This document shows, piece by piece, positions 16,823 to 27,510 of a stretch of DNA of 64,000 nt (position 1 is the first letter of the stretch; every line of letters starts with the position of its first letter). The translations under genes and the position numbers were made by a program. The notes under the pieces were generated by a model. That model worked only from the letters and a program-made list of their open reading frames with translations, ran no database searches and was not told where the DNA came from. The DNA is from Roseivirga echinicomitans (GTDB lineage Bacteria; Bacteroidota; Bacteroidia; Cytophagales; Cyclobacteriaceae). The DNA is taken from NCBI RefSeq assembly GCF_001592935.1, contig NZ_LRDB01000050.1, forward strand, positions 372,001 to 436,000, written 5' to 3'.

Positions 16823-19594
16823 TTACTTCTTCCAGTTCTTAAGATTCTTCATCTGGGTTTCATAAGGAATTCCTTGCTGAATCCAAGGTTCAATGGGCTC
16901 TCCTTTGAGATAATGCCCAAACCATTTCAGAATCCTCATCTGATAATCTGATCTATTCTTGTCTTGCCCCAAGCCATGCCCTTCATTGGCATATACGAGC
17001 AACACAAATTGCTTTCCAGCCCTTCGCGCAGCATTATAATACTCAATGCCTTGTCGCCAATCGACATTCTGGTCGTTATCTCCTACTTCGAAGAGTAATG
17101 GCGTATTCAGTTTTTCTACGTTGAAAACAGAAGAGTTTCGGATATAACGGTCTACATCCATATAAGGAGCTACTTCCATTCGCTCTTGGCTTACTTCGAA
17201 ATGCTCATTTTCTGGTGCCCCGCCAAAAGCCCAAGCAATCATGCCATACATACTGGTCAGGTTGGTGAGCCCCGCCCCTGCTACGCTGGCTGCAAAAATA
17301 TCGGTTTGGGTAACGGCATAACCTGCTTGATAACCGCCCCATGAATGACCAATTAGCCCCACTCTCTTTTCATCCACTACCCCCATGTCCACCACAGTTT
17401 TCACGGCAGCTTCCATCGTTCTTACCGAAGAAATACCCGGGTCGCCTGCATCGAAAAGGATATCGGGCATGAGCACAAAATAGCCTTCTTGGGTAAATAC
17501 GCTGTTGTTATAATAGCTGCGTTGAGATGGCACCACATAAGAATGGAGACCATCTGAAAGCAATTCATAGATGTAAGTGATCATTGGATATTTCTTGCCC
17601 GGCTCGTAATTGGCAGGATAGAAAAGAGAGCCTTGAAGTTCTTGCCCATTGGCATTGGTGTATTGTACCAATTCATTTCTGCCCCACTGATATTCGCTTT
17701 GGAAAGGGTTGGTATTTGAAACCTGCTTGGCATCCGTCAATGCACCTGAACCGACAAAATAGTCTGGGGAATCACTAAAGCTTTCAATGGTATAGGCATA
17801 ACGTTCTGCATTTTCGGCTTTGTTCAAACGGCCTACACGGGCATCTTCCCAAATGAGTTGTTTTGGCTTTTTACCTGGGGTTACCATGCCATAGCCTGAC
17901 TTTTTACTCCATGTACCGAAAAGACTCACATACATGGCTTCCTTTTCATCGATATAATCTTCAAAATCGATATAGGCATATCTTGAGCGCATTTGCTCGG
18001 CTTTTCCGTCTGTTATTTTTCTTGGTTTTGAACCATTGGTATAGAACTGCCACAAATCGAATTTAGAATGCACAAAGAATGAAGCGCCCTTCTTTTCCCA
18101 AGCCACAAAGCCATAAGGCCTTTTGTCTGGGGTGGGGTGATCGTCATCTTGATTGACAAATGAGGTATCCAAACCTTCAGAAAGGACTTTCTTCGACTTG
18201 GTTTTGATATTATAAACAAACACATCCTTCCCTTCTACATAAGGCACAAACTGTGCATCTGGGCTCACCGCATAGATGTAATTGACTTTGGTCAGGATCT
18301 TCTCGCGCGCCCCGGTCATGATGTCCACGGTGTAGGCGTCTATATTTCCACGGCCAAACATGGCTTCTTTCTCATAAGGAGTCGCATCAGAGCCAATCAG
18401 GATGGTAGCATCGGTTTGCAAACGCACCGACTCGGTCAAATCATTGGCGAGTTGCACGAACTTATTATTGGACAAATGCCAAACCGAGAGGTATTGGTCT
18501 TCTCTCCTTCTTTTGGCCAGTTGCTCTTGTTCTGGAATTACCTGAACATCTGTGCTGTGCCAAATCTGTAAGGCAGGTGCCTCATCTGTTAAATCTTGAC
18601 TGTCCTTCTTTTCTTCATCTTCTTTGGCCTCAGCCTTCACGGGTTTCTTTTCCCATACTTTAATTTCGAAGAAAATAGACTGCCCATTTTTTGACCAAGT
18701 CAGCGAACGGTTATTCACTACCCGATTGTCTGCGGGGAAACCGATTATGCTTTGTTGATCGAAGACCGAAGCTACAGGTGCTTTTGTGGTCAGTTTTTGC
18801 CAAGCCAAAATATGCTGGGTGCTGTCTTCATACTCTTCGTTTTTGAAGGAACGAAAAACCGCTAAATCATCACTTTCTTCTCTCCAATTTAAGCCTGTAT
18901 AAACGGCCTCTTTGCTGTCCAACACTTGTAAAATATTGGTTTTGGCATCGAACAATTGAACACCATTTCCAGCTTTACCATCGGCATCGATAGTCATGGC
19001 CAAAAGGCTTCCGTTTTCTTGCCAAGCAAAGTCCGACACATTACCGAAATTAAATGCTTTGCCCGTTTTAAGGTTTCTGATAATCAAGTCTGCGCCATCA
19101 CTCTTCTTACCCGAAGCGGTATAATGTTTCATGGCCAAAAACTGGCTGTCATCGCTAAATGAAAAGGCGTTTACATCTTCTACCGTAAGGCTGTCGGCTC
19201 CATTTAAGCTCAATAAGCGGAATTGGCTGCGCAAAGGCTTTTTACTTTTCTCACGGGCTTCGGCTGTGGGGTTAATAAAATAGCCCAACCACTGGCTATT
19301 GGCCGAAAACTGCGCTCTGCTTCCTTCGGGAAGCACTTTTAATGCGTTATCGGTTAAATGATGAAGCCTGACCTCGTTCTTATCATTGTTTCTTCTGATG
19401 TCGTAGAAGAACCAATTGCCATCGTCTGAAAAAGTACTGCTGAAACCAAGGCTTTCCCATTGGCCGTAATCGGCAACGGTAAGTGGTTTAAGTTGTCCGT
19501 TTTGCGCCATGCCTGTATTGGCAAAAACAAAGGCGAAAAGGACCAAAAAAGACTTGAGTGATTTACGCCATGGGGCTTGAAAAAATTGATGCAT
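16823..19594 (-). CDS. Secreted S9-family (prolyl oligopeptidase-like) serine peptidase
   Basis: From the ATG at 19594 the protein has 923 residues with a signal peptide (KSLKSFLVLFAFVFANTGMAQ). An alternative ATG nine codons upstream at 19621 is also possible. Residues up to about 640 form a TolB/WD40-like propeller. The C-terminal alpha/beta hydrolase domain carries the nucleophile Ser ~751 in GHSWGGYQAG, Asp ~839 in EVGDNDQNVD, and His ~873 in NEGHGL, the S9 triad. Such enzymes degrade oligopeptides in the periplasm. An insertion of charged residues (KKPVKAEAKEDEEKKDSQD) lies in the propeller. Monocistronic, with its own terminator. Confidence 0.88.
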   Translation of the reverse strand: MHQFFQAPWRKSLKSFLVLFAFVFANTGMAQNGQLKPLTVADYGQWESLGFSSTFSDDGNWFFYDIRRNNDKNEVRLHHLTDNALKVLPEGSRAQFSANSQWLGYFINPTAEAREKSKKPLRSQFRLLSLNGADSLTVEDVNAFSFSDDSQFLAMKHYTASGKKSDGADLIIRNLKTGKAFNFGNVSDFAWQENGSLLAMTIDADGKAGNGVQLFDAKTNILQVLDSKEAVYTGLNWREESDDLAVFRSFKNEEYEDSTQHILAWQKLTTKAPVASVFDQQSIIGFPADNRVVNNRSLTWSKNGQSIFFEIKVWEKKPVKAEAKEDEEKKDSQDLTDEAPALQIWHSTDVQVIPEQEQLAKRRREDQYLSVWHLSNNKFVQLANDLTESVRLQTDATILIGSDATPYEKEAMFGRGNIDAYTVDIMTGAREKILTKVNYIYAVSPDAQFVPYVEGKDVFVYNIKTKSKKVLSEGLDTSFVNQDDDHPTPDKRPYGFVAWEKKGASFFVHSKFDLWQFYTNGSKPRKITDGKAEQMRSRYAYIDFEDYIDEKEAMYVSLFGTWSKKSGYGMVTPGKKPKQLIWEDARVGRLNKAENAERYAYTIESFSDSPDYFVGSGALTDAKQVSNTNPFQSEYQWGRNELVQYTNANGQELQGSLFYPANYEPGKKYPMITYIYELLSDGLHSYVVPSQRSYYNNSVFTQEGYFVLMPDILFDAGDPGISSVRTMEAAVKTVVDMGVVDEKRVGLIGHSWGGYQAGYAVTQTDIFAASVAGAGLTNLTSMYGMIAWAFGGAPENEHFEVSQERMEVAPYMDVDRYIRNSSVFNVEKLNTPLLFEVGDNDQNVDWRQGIEYYNAARRAGKQFVLLVYANEGHGLGQDKNRSDYQMRILKWFGHYLKGEPIEPWIQQGIPYETQMKNLKNWKK

Positions 19595-19715
19595 AATCTT
19601 GAGTGTTTTTGAATGCATCAATCTACAACCTATTTATGAAAATGGTAAACCGACTGTGGAGAAATGGGGTGGAGAAGTATACTATTTGGTTAAGAAATTG
19701 GAAAACGGATCAAAT

Positions 19716-19793
19716 GATACGGACAGAGTCCTCGGTCCAATAGTGAGTCACAGGTTCTGCCAAAGGACAGATATATCGGAGAACCTGCGACAG
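19716..19793 (+). repeat. Dispersed palindromic repeat, full copy
   Basis: It runs from GATACGGACAGAGTCCTC to AGAACCTGCGACAG. GTCACAGGTTCT pairs with AGAACCTGCGAC (one mismatch) around a centre containing CCAAAGGACAG. The same element, inverted, lies at 49136-49207. It occupies part of the 19595-19988 spacer, where I see nothing else. Confidence 0.75.
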
Positions 19794-19988
19794 TGGTTAG
19801 TATTTTTTATTTTCTCTTCCCCCTCTCTGATACCTCTTTATAGGTATAGGCAATAACCACTCTTTTAGGGTAACAATACACTATTACAATCACCCAAATT
19901 TGAATAGACATTGAGCCTGAATAGGTCAAGGTTAGGGTCTAGGCAATCCGAAAAGCCTAAAACTAGAAAACCAACTAAATACATTTTT

Positions 19989-20276
19989 ATGAGAATTCTT
20001 GAGCTTTATGCACGATTGGCAAAAGATACTTCAACAGAGAGGTCACTATTTACTGGTAAATTCGATAGTCTCAAAAGCATCAGCATGAAACTATCCCAAT
20101 CGGCAACTGGAACTGCCCATTTCGTTATTTTTCAAAATAATGTAGAAAAAATCAGTAAGGACTTAACTGCTGGCCAAATCATGAGTTATGTACCTCTATC
20201 AAATTCTATCATAGAGTATCAGATCAACAATTATAACGAGACCGACTTGCCTCAAGTCCATATTATCATTTCGTAA
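19989..20276 (+). CDS. Hypothetical protein (95 aa)
   Basis: The ATG at 19989 opens a 95-residue frame (MRILELYARLAKDTSTERSL...). The frame also continues upstream to 19911 with low-quality sequence, so the later start is preferred. The product has no signal peptide or membrane segment and looks soluble. Codon use resembles neighbouring genes (normal amino-acid balance, no runs). I recognise no domain. It faces yebC with a shared terminator between them. It could be a real small gene or a remnant carried by the repeat-rich spacer. Confidence 0.45.
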   Translation: MRILELYARLAKDTSTERSLFTGKFDSLKSISMKLSQSATGTAHFVIFQNNVEKISKDLTAGQIMSYVPLSNSIIEYQINNYNETDLPQVHIIIS

Positions 20277-20393
20277 AAATTACAGCTGTTATAACCCCTT
20301 TAAACTTATTGGGTCACTGTAGAAGTGTCCATTTTGAATCTACACTACTTTCCCGGCAGGAATAAAGAGACTAAAGACCACAGTCCACAAACC

Positions 20394-20430
20394 AAAAACT
20401 CCAACCACTTTAGAGTAGTTGGAGTTTTTG
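20394..20430. terminator. Bidirectional terminator between the 95-aa gene and yebC
   Basis: AAAAACTCCAAC and GTTGGAGTTTTT form a perfect 12-bp stem with a 12-base loop. Both strands end in a T run, so it can serve both convergent genes. Confidence 0.8.
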
Positions 20431-20509
20431 TATGCTTACAGAAGGATGCTTCCGAGACTTCGGAACGTTTCCTCCCTAGGGTCGGTAACTCAGCATGGCG
20501 GTTCTACGC

Positions 20510-21241
20510 TTAGCCAACATTGGTGTACACCCCTTGAACATCATCGTCTTCGTCAATCTTATCAATCAACTTGTCGATTTCTTCCATTTGCTCTTCGGTA
20601 AACTCTACCGGAGTAGTTGGGAAACGCTTTAAGCTGGCGCTTTTAATATCGATTCCTTTTTCTTCCAAGGCCTTTTGTAACTGACCGAAGTTCGTGTAAT
20701 CGCCATAAATGGCCACCATCATTTGATCTTCGTCTTCTTCGGTTGGGTATTCTTCAATTTCTTCTAGCCCCGCATCAATAAATTCGAATTCCAATTCTTC
20801 CAAATCCATATCATCGGTTTTCAAAAACTCGAAAACAGATTTTCTGTGGAACATAAATTCTAAAGAACCATTGGGCACCACTGCCCCACCCGCTTTATTG
20901 AAGTATGATTTTACGTTGGCTACTGTACGGTTCATATTATCGGTAGCGCATTCTACAAAAACCAATACACCATGAGGGCCTTTGCCTTCGTAGTTCATTT
21001 CTATATAAGCCTCAACATCTTTGCTTGTCGCCCTTTTGATGGCCGAATCGATGTTGTCTTTAGGCATGTTTTGCGCCTTGGCATTTTGAATGGCCGTACG
21101 CAATGAGGAATTCATGTGAGGGTCGCCACCGCCTTCTTTAGCGGCCATAGTGATGGCTTTAGCTAGTTTTGGAAACACGCGGGACATCATGCCCCATCTC
21201 TTCATTTTTCTACCCTTACGAAATTCAAATGCTCTTCCCAT
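20510..21241 (-). CDS. YebC/PmpR-family protein (translation factor/regulator)
   Basis: The 243-residue protein has the complete three-domain YebC fold, including [38 protein letters not shown] and the acidic C-terminal domain (EEDEDQMM...). The usual opening GHSKW motif is replaced by [16 protein letters not shown], a variant common in Bacteroidota. Family members were described as transcriptional regulators, and more recent work links them to translation of difficult proline stretches. The ATG at 21241 is consistent with the family. A TAnnTTTG match lies 72 bases upstream. Confidence 0.92.
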   Translation of the reverse strand: MGRAFEFRKGRKMKRWGMMSRVFPKLAKAITMAAKEGGGDPHMNSSLRTAIQNAKAQNMPKDNIDSAIKRATSKDVEAYIEMNYEGKGPHGVLVFVECATDNMNRTVANVKSYFNKAGGAVVPNGSLEFMFHRKSVFEFLKTDDMDLEELEFEFIDAGLEEIEEYPTEEDEDQMMVAIYGDYTNFGQLQKALEEKGIDIKSASLKRFPTTPVEFTEEQMEEIDKLIDKIDEDDDVQGVYTNVG

Positions 21242-21312
21242 AATTTCAAATGCTTAATTCCACCCAAAGCCTAAAAATTGATATCAAAAGCTGCCCGGGG
21301 TTTTAACAACCG

Positions 21313-21320
21313 CAAAAATA
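21313..21320 (-). promoter_or_regulatory. -7 promoter element upstream of yebC
   Basis: TATTTTTG on the minus strand matches TAnnTTTG exactly. It lies between the leuB terminator and the yebC start. No -33 TTG at standard spacing. Confidence 0.4.
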
Positions 21321-21390
21321 AGAAGACTTGGGAATTAGGCTTTACAGATGGGCGCTTTTTTTAAGAAGAAAGAAAATAGCGCATAAACTA

Positions 21391-21419
21391 AAAGCCCAAC
21401 TTCTAGGAGTTGGGCTTTT
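21391..21419 (-). terminator. Terminator of the leu operon
   Basis: AAAGCCCAACT pairs perfectly with AGTTGGGCTTT (11 bp) 28 bases after the leuB stop. The minus strand continues with T-rich sequence. Confidence 0.8.
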
Positions 21420-21446
21420 ATAATTAACAAACCACTTTTAACAAAC

Positions 21447-22559
21447 TCAGATGATCGTGCTGAGACCGACCTGAATGTTATTTTGAGAGCCTGAGGCTTC
21501 ACCGTCTAGAATATGGTTGACAATAAAATCACCCACCCTGTCGGTGCCAAAACCTTGGCCTTTTGATAAATCTTGTGTTACCATTCCATTGTGCAGCGAA
21601 GCATTTACCGCTTGCCTTACTTCTATGGCTTCATCGATTAAATTCAGATGGTCCAATAACATGGCTACAGATAAAATAGTCGCAATTGGATTGGCGATAT
21701 TCTGGTCTGTCGCCTGTGGGTATGAACCATGAATAGGTTCGAACATGGCTGTTTTATTTCCTACCGAAGCAGAAGGCAATAAGCCCATGGAACCACCAAT
21801 GACGGAAGCTTCATCAGAAATAATGTCGCCAAACATGTTTTCAGTAAGTACTACATCAAACTGCTTTGGATTCTGAATCATTTGCATGGCGGCATTGTCC
21901 ACAAACATACAATCGAGCGTTACATCAGGATATTCCTTGGCCATGGCGGTTACTTTCTCTCGCCATAAGCGGGAAGTTTCCAATACGTTGGCCTTGTCAA
22001 TCAAAGTCAGTTTCTTCTTTCGGTTTTGGGCGGCCTTAAACGCCAAATGTGCGATACGCTCAATTTCCGCATAAGAATAAGTACAGTGATCGTAAGCAGT
22101 ATCTTCTGTTCTTCCTTTTTCACCAAAATAAATACCACCAGTCAGTTCTCTGTAGACCACAAAATCAACCCCCATAACGCGGTCTACTTTCAGTGGCGAC
22201 ATGTGCAAAAGGCTATCATAAGCCGTTACAGGACGGATATTTGCAAAAAGTCCAAGTTCCTTCCTCAGCTTAAGCAAACCCTGTTCTGGTCTTACTTTGG
22301 CCGATGGGTCATTGTCATATTTTGGATGACCAATGGCACCAAACAAAAAGGCATCTGATCGCTTACAAACCGCTAAAGTTTCATCTGGCAATGGATTGCC
22401 CGTTTCATCAATGGCAGCTGCGCCTACTAAGGCATATTCATAGGTGAACTTGTGACCAAATCGGGATGCAATGGCATCGAGCACTTTGATTCCTTCTGCT
22501 ACCACTTCTGGGCCTATGCCGTCTCCCGGCAACACTCCTATTTTCTTCTTCACTCCCAT
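21447..22559 (-). CDS. leuB: 3-isopropylmalate dehydrogenase
   Basis: LeuB oxidatively decarboxylates 3-isopropylmalate to 2-oxoisocaproate using NAD+. The 370-residue length is normal. Visible signatures are GDGIGPEV at the N terminus, substrate-binding LRKELGLFANIRP, YRELTGGIYFG, and MFEPIHGSYP near the C terminus. It is the last gene of the leu operon. Its ATG overlaps the leuD stop codon by one base (TAATG), which suggests translational coupling. A terminator follows. Confidence 0.95.
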   Translation of the reverse strand: MGVKKKIGVLPGDGIGPEVVAEGIKVLDAIASRFGHKFTYEYALVGAAAIDETGNPLPDETLAVCKRSDAFLFGAIGHPKYDNDPSAKVRPEQGLLKLRKELGLFANIRPVTAYDSLLHMSPLKVDRVMGVDFVVYRELTGGIYFGEKGRTEDTAYDHCTYSYAEIERIAHLAFKAAQNRKKKLTLIDKANVLETSRLWREKVTAMAKEYPDVTLDCMFVDNAAMQMIQNPKQFDVVLTENMFGDIISDEASVIGGSMGLLPSASVGNKTAMFEPIHGSYPQATDQNIANPIATILSVAMLLDHLNLIDEAIEVRQAVNASLHNGMVTQDLSKGQGFGTDRVGDFIVNHILDGEASGSQNNIQVGLSTII

Positions 22560-23146
22560 TATATTGTTATCGCCTGCTTTTCGAAGGCTTCTATTTCGTT
22601 CTTAATACTTACCAAATAATCAATGTCGTCATAGCCGTTAATCAGGCATTCCTTTTTATAAGAATTCACTTCGAATGACTCCTCAAACTCATTGAATGAA
22701 ATGGATTGATTTACCAAATCCACTTCTACTTCAGTGTCAGGCCTCAACTTTACGGTCTCCATTAATTCCTGAAGAAAATCCTCGGACACTTGAACAGGTA
22801 ACAAGCCGTTGTTCAGTGCGTTGCCTTTAAAAATATCGGCAAAGAAGCTCGACACCACCACTCTAAAACCATAATCGTAAAGCGACCAAGCTGCATGTTC
22901 ACGGGAGGAACCGCAACCGAAATTTTTCCCTGCCACTAAAACACTTCCCTCGTAGGTCGCATTATTCAACACAAAACTTTCCTTCGGGCTATTGTCGGCA
23001 TTATATCGCCAATCTCTGAAAAGGTTCTCTCCAAAACCTTCTCGAGATGTGGCTTTTAGAAAACGGGCCGGTATGATTTGATCCGTATCAATATCTTCAT
23101 TGGACAATGGAACCGCCCTACTGAGTACTTTTACAACTTTCTCCAT
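22559..23146 (-). CDS. leuD: 3-isopropylmalate dehydratase small subunit
   Basis: The 195-residue swivel-domain subunit pairs with LeuC to isomerise 2- to 3-isopropylmalate. The family motif [17 protein letters not shown] is complete, and [15 protein letters not shown] opens the protein. It lies one base after leuC and overlaps leuB by one base, so the four genes form one tight operon. Confidence 0.95.
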   Translation of the reverse strand: MEKVVKVLSRAVPLSNEDIDTDQIIPARFLKATSREGFGENLFRDWRYNADNSPKESFVLNNATYEGSVLVAGKNFGCGSSREHAAWSLYDYGFRVVVSSFFADIFKGNALNNGLLPVQVSEDFLQELMETVKLRPDTEVEVDLVNQSISFNEFEESFEVNSYKKECLINGYDDIDYLVSIKNEIEAFEKQAITI

Positions 23147-23147
23147 C

Positions 23148-24542
23148 TCAATTCAAGAATTCAGTAATGTCAACAATTTTACCTTGCACCGCGGTGACCG
23201 CAGCCACCAACGGACTTGCCAATAAGGTTCTAGCACCGGGGCCTTGTCGTCCTTCAAAGTTTCGGTTCGAAGTGGAAACACAGTAAGCGCCCGCAGGAAC
23301 TTTGTCATCGTTCATACCCAAACAGGCAGAACAACCCGGTTCGCGAAGCTCAAAGCCTGCTTCTTTCAATATTAAATCCAAACCTTCGGCTATGGCTTGT
23401 TTTTCCACTTGTTTAGAGCCTGGAACAATCATGGCTTGCACATGAGCGGCTTTTTTCTTGCCTTTCACATAGTCGGCAACAATTCTTAAATCTTCGATCC
23501 TAGAATTGGTGCAACTGCCAATAAACACATGGTTAATTTCTTTCCCCATCAGCGATTCGCCTGGAAGGAAACCCATATAGTCCAAAGATTTGTGGAAACT
23601 GTCTTGGCTTGAAGCCGCTAATCTCTCTGGAATATTGCCTTTGATTTTAATGCCCATGCCCGGATTGGTTCCATAAGTAATCATTGGCTCAATGTCAGCT
23701 GCATCGAAATGGTATTCTTGATCGAAAACGGCATCAGCATCAGAATGAAGGGTTTTCCAATAGGCCACCGCTTGTTCAAACGCTTCGCCCTTAGGCGTAA
23801 ATTCTCTACCTTCAATGTAATCGAAAGTAGTTTCGTCAGGCGCTATCATTCCGCCCCTCGCTCCCATTTCAATACTCATATTGCAAACCGTCATTCGGGC
23901 TTCCATAGAAAGCGAACGAATGGCAGCACCTGCATACTCAATAAAGTAACCTGTACCTCCAGCGGCTGTCAATTCAGCAATAATGTGAAGGATTACATCT
24001 TTGGCCAAAACGCCTTTGTTCAGTTCACCATCAATGGTGATTCGCATGGTTTTAGGCTTGGACTGCAACAAACACTGAGTCGCCATCACTTGGGCCACTT
24101 GGCTCGTGCCAATCCCAAAAGCAATTGCTCCAAAAGCTCCGTGGGTCGAAGTATGTGAATCGCCACAGACCATGGTTCTACCCGGCAGGGTAATGCCCAA
24201 TTCAGGTCCGATTACATGTACGATACCTTGAAACGGATGTCCTAAGCCATAAAGCTCTACATCATATTTGGCGCAGTTTTCTAACAAACGATCTACCTGA
24301 TGCTTAGAAAGGGCATCTTTGATCGGTAAATGCTGGTCCTTTGTAGGAATATTATGATCTGGCGTGGCCACCATTTTCTCCTTACGGAAAAGCGGTAGGT
24401 TCCTTGTTTCCAGTTCCGAAAAAGCCTGAGGGCTAGTGACCTCATGGATCAAGTGACGATCGATGTACAACACATCAATTCCACCATCGATTTGTTTCAC
24501 CACATGGGCGTCCCAAACTTTGTCAAAAAGTGTCTTTCCCAT
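23148..24542 (-). CDS. leuC: 3-isopropylmalate dehydratase large subunit
   Basis: The 464-residue aconitase-family subunit has the three [4Fe-4S] cluster cysteines: [14 protein letters not shown] and, further on, the two in [11 protein letters not shown]. The N terminus ([12 protein letters not shown]) and [13 protein letters not shown] are also diagnostic. It follows leuA with a one-base gap and precedes leuD with a one-base gap. Confidence 0.95.
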   Translation of the reverse strand: MGKTLFDKVWDAHVVKQIDGGIDVLYIDRHLIHEVTSPQAFSELETRNLPLFRKEKMVATPDHNIPTKDQHLPIKDALSKHQVDRLLENCAKYDVELYGLGHPFQGIVHVIGPELGITLPGRTMVCGDSHTSTHGAFGAIAFGIGTSQVAQVMATQCLLQSKPKTMRITIDGELNKGVLAKDVILHIIAELTAAGGTGYFIEYAGAAIRSLSMEARMTVCNMSIEMGARGGMIAPDETTFDYIEGREFTPKGEAFEQAVAYWKTLHSDADAVFDQEYHFDAADIEPMITYGTNPGMGIKIKGNIPERLAASSQDSFHKSLDYMGFLPGESLMGKEINHVFIGSCTNSRIEDLRIVADYVKGKKKAAHVQAMIVPGSKQVEKQAIAEGLDLILKEAGFELREPGCSACLGMNDDKVPAGAYCVSTSNRNFEGRQGPGARTLLASPLVAAVTAVQGKIVDITEFLN

Positions 24543-24543
24543 A

Positions 24544-25707
24544 TTAAACCGCCATTTGGTATTTTAAGTCCGACAATTCGTGTAAGTCTTCATCGAAGAC
24601 CTCCTTTTTACTGTCTGCCACCTGAAGGAAGTTAGCGTAAACCACATCCAGCTCATCGCGGGTGAGTTCATAACCAATGTTCTTCATTCGATAAGCCAAA
24701 GCAGCCCTGCCGCTTCGGGCAGTAAGAATGATGGAAGAATGGTCTACCCCTACATCTTTTGGGTTGATAATTTCATAAGTATCTCTTCGCTTAATCACGC
24801 CATCTTGGTGAATTCCTGAAGAGTGTGCAAAAGCATTCGCGCCTACAATAGCCTTGTTCGGTTGCACAGGAACACGCATGGTTTCGGACACATATTTCGA
24901 CAAGGCTGTTAGTTGCTTGGTGTCAATTCCTGTGGTTTTTCTGAGGTAAGGGTGTTGTTGCAAAACCATCACCACTTCTTCTAAAGCCGTATTCCCTGCC
25001 CTTTCGCCAATACCGTTAATGGTACATTCAATTTGCGTAGCGCCATTGATCACTCCTGCAATGGAGTTAGCCGTGGCCATCCCCAAATCATTATGGCAAT
25101 GGGTGGAAATGGTTACATTTTCTATGCCTCTCACGTTGAACTTGAGGTAGGCAATCTTCTCTCCATATTCACTCGGCAAACAATAGCCCGTAGTGTCTGG
25201 AATGTTCACCACTGTTGCGCCAGCCTTTATCGCTTGCTCGCATACATAAGCTAAAAATTCATTGTCGGTTCTTCCTGCATCTTCTGCATAAAATTCCACA
25301 TCTTCTACATACTTTTTGGCCAAAGTCACTGCTGCTACTGCGCGTTCAACAATTTTCTCTCTGGTAGTATTCAGTTTGTATTTGATGTGTGATTCGGAGG
25401 TTCCAATTCCAGTGTGGATTCTTGGTCTAACGGCATGTTTAACTGCTTCTGCAGCAGTTATAATGTCTTTTTCCACGGCCCTACTTAACGCACAAACCGT
25501 GGCGTTTTTCACCAATTTCGAAATGGCTTGAACAGACTCAAAGTCGCCTGGGCTTGAAATAGGGAAGCCAGCTTCAATTACGTCAACACCAAGGAACTCT
25601 AGCCTTTCTGCTACTTCCAATTTCTCCTTGGTATTCAACTTACAGCCCGGCACCTGCTCGCCATCGCGTAATGTCGTATCAAAGATTTGTATTTTCTGTC
25701 TATCCAT
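24544..25707 (-). CDS. leuA: 2-isopropylmalate synthase, short form without regulatory domain
   Basis: LeuA condenses acetyl-CoA with 2-oxoisovalerate, the committed step of leucine synthesis. The DRE-TIM metallolyase barrel is complete: [11 protein letters not shown] at the N terminus, [13 protein letters not shown] with metal-binding histidines, and [12 protein letters not shown]. The protein ends at residue 387 shortly after the linker helices ([14 protein letters not shown]). Enterobacterial LeuA continues for about 130 residues into the LeuA dimer/allosteric domain that senses leucine, and that domain is absent here. No separate regulatory-domain gene lies nearby. First gene of leuACDB. 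A homocitrate or citramalate synthase role is less likely given the context. Confidence 0.92.
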   Translation of the reverse strand: MDRQKIQIFDTTLRDGEQVPGCKLNTKEKLEVAERLEFLGVDVIEAGFPISSPGDFESVQAISKLVKNATVCALSRAVEKDIITAAEAVKHAVRPRIHTGIGTSESHIKYKLNTTREKIVERAVAAVTLAKKYVEDVEFYAEDAGRTDNEFLAYVCEQAIKAGATVVNIPDTTGYCLPSEYGEKIAYLKFNVRGIENVTISTHCHNDLGMATANSIAGVINGATQIECTINGIGERAGNTALEEVVMVLQQHPYLRKTTGIDTKQLTALSKYVSETMRVPVQPNKAIVGANAFAHSSGIHQDGVIKRRDTYEIINPKDVGVDHSSIILTARSGRAALAYRMKNIGYELTRDELDVVYANFLQVADSKKEVFDEDLHELSDLKYQMAV

Positions 25708-25877
25708 TGTTAATTTGGGCTCTGTACTTTATTCTTTAAACACATATTTATTCTTAATTAAAATTAGTGGGCGCCTACTGCGAGGCCAAAACTGATGCTA
25801 GAGTTTCTACTATTTTTATAGCGAACTCTATATTTTTATATCCCTGTATATCAATTCATTAAGAAGAATAAAATACA

Positions 25878-27422
25878 ATGGCTAACCCGAAGCAGGATTC
25901 ATTATTTGAGCTGATAAAATCGCTGACCAAATCAGAGAAGCGACATTTTAGAATGTTCGTCAACCGCAGTGGAAATTCAGAAGATGTGAAGTTTGTCAAG
26001 CTATTTGATGCCATGGACAGCATCAAACACTATGATGACAAGCTTATTTTGGATAAGGTAAAAAGTATTAAAAAGGAGCAACTGTCGAACCAGAAAGCCA
26101 ACCTCTATAAGCAGATTTTAGCCAGTTTAAAGCAATTTCATATTGGGCATCATGTGGATATGCAGTTGCGCGAAAGCTTAGATCATGCTAAACTTTTATA
26201 CAACAAAGGATTTTACAAACAGGCCTTAAAACTACTCGACAAGGCTAAAAACCAAGCCAAAGACACGAGGCATCATGCCTTAGTATTGGAAATACTGGAG
26301 TTCGAAAAAATGATCGAGTCACAATACATTACGAGAAGTATTGAAACCCGTGCCGAGCAACTGACTAATGAGGTGAATGAAACTTCGGACTTACTTGTAT
26401 CTACCCACCAGCTGTCCAATTTGACGCTGAATCTTTATAGCCTCTTCCTTCAGAAAGGCTATGCTAAAAACGAAGAAGACTTCATCTATGTCACCGCTTA
26501 TTTTAAAGCCAATTTTCCAACTTTAGATACAGCCAACCTCAGTTTCTACGAGCAAATGTATTTTCACCAATGTCAGATTTGGTACAATAACATTATTCAG
26601 AATTTCCCTAACTCCTACAAGCACGCCAAGGCCTTGGTAGACCTGTTTAAACAAAACCAAGACATGGCCACCAAACAGCCCGTTTTGTTTATCAAGAGTT
26701 ATAGCAATTTACTCTCTGCCCTCTTCCAGCTTCAGTATTATTCTGTTTTTTGTGAAGTATTGAACGAAGTAGAAGAGCTTTCCAAAAACAAAGACATTGT
26801 AAAAGACCTGAATACCGAGGTATTGATTTTTAAGTTCTTGTGGGTTTCTAAAATTAACAAAGCCTTTATGGAAGGCAACTTTGAGGAAGGAACACACATG
26901 GTGCCAAAGCTTTTGAAAAAGCTGACTGAATACGAAGAAAAAATTGATCCTGAACGGGTATTGCTGTTCTATTACAAAATCGCAACCCTTTACTTTGGTA
27001 GTGGAAACAATAGAAAGGCGATATTCTATCTCAATAAGATCATCTATTTTAAGGACATTGGCCTAAGGGAAGACATTCATTGTTTTGCTCGAATCCTTAA
27101 CCTGATTGCGCACTTTGAGGATGGGCAGGACTTCCATTTAGAGTATCAAATCAAGTCCACTTTCCATTTTATAGGAAAAATGAATGACCAACAGGCTGTA
27201 CAAAAGGAGATCTTCAACTTTTTAAGAAAGACAGGCAAGATTAAACCCGATGAACTGAAACAGGAATTTCAGCTGCTATATAACCGATTAGAAGCGCTCA
27301 ACAGTAACCTTTATGAAAGGCGTCCTTTCCTTTATTTGGATATTCTTTCGTGGCTCAAGAGCAAAATTGAAAACCGTCCAGTACAAGAAGTGGTGCAAGA
27401 GAAGTTCAAAACTTTAAAGTAG
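25878..27422 (+). CDS. Large helical (TPR-like) cytoplasmic protein of unknown function
   Basis: The 514-residue protein has no signal peptide or membrane segment and is almost entirely helical. Degenerate tetratricopeptide-like units are visible, such as LLYNKGFYKQALKLLDKAKNQA and KIATLYFGSGNNRKAIFYLNKI. The N terminus (SLFELIKSLTKSEKRHFRMF) is charged and distinctive. It resembles conserved hypothetical proteins of Cytophagales, but I cannot name the family. It is divergently oriented from leuA with 170 bases between them. A scaffold role is the most one can infer. Confidence 0.8.
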   Translation: MANPKQDSLFELIKSLTKSEKRHFRMFVNRSGNSEDVKFVKLFDAMDSIKHYDDKLILDKVKSIKKEQLSNQKANLYKQILASLKQFHIGHHVDMQLRESLDHAKLLYNKGFYKQALKLLDKAKNQAKDTRHHALVLEILEFEKMIESQYITRSIETRAEQLTNEVNETSDLLVSTHQLSNLTLNLYSLFLQKGYAKNEEDFIYVTAYFKANFPTLDTANLSFYEQMYFHQCQIWYNNIIQNFPNSYKHAKALVDLFKQNQDMATKQPVLFIKSYSNLLSALFQLQYYSVFCEVLNEVEELSKNKDIVKDLNTEVLIFKFLWVSKINKAFMEGNFEEGTHMVPKLLKKLTEYEEKIDPERVLLFYYKIATLYFGSGNNRKAIFYLNKIIYFKDIGLREDIHCFARILNLIAHFEDGQDFHLEYQIKSTFHFIGKMNDQQAVQKEIFNFLRKTGKIKPDELKQEFQLLYNRLEALNSNLYERRPFLYLDILSWLKSKIENRPVQEVVQEKFKTLK

Positions 27423-27444
27423 GTTTTCACTTTGGCATTAAACC

Positions 27445-27480
27445 AAAAAGAGACTGACTTTCAATGAGCAGTCTCTTTTT
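27445..27480. terminator. Bidirectional terminator between convergent genes
   Basis: AAAAAGAGACTG and CAGTCTCTTTTT form a perfect 12-bp stem between the TPR-like gene and the FnIII lipoprotein gene. Confidence 0.82.
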
Positions 27481-27510
27481 ATGTTCTGAAATTGATTTTA
27501 GCAATTGAGC

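Noticed and set aside
23709-24158. 149-residue plus-strand frame
   Set aside because: Antisense to leuC, whose cluster cysteines and motifs are complete; not a gene.
25708-25877. Leucine-rich leader peptide/attenuator before leuA
   Set aside because: The only short frame on the minus strand has a single leucine codon and no terminator/antiterminator stem is visible.
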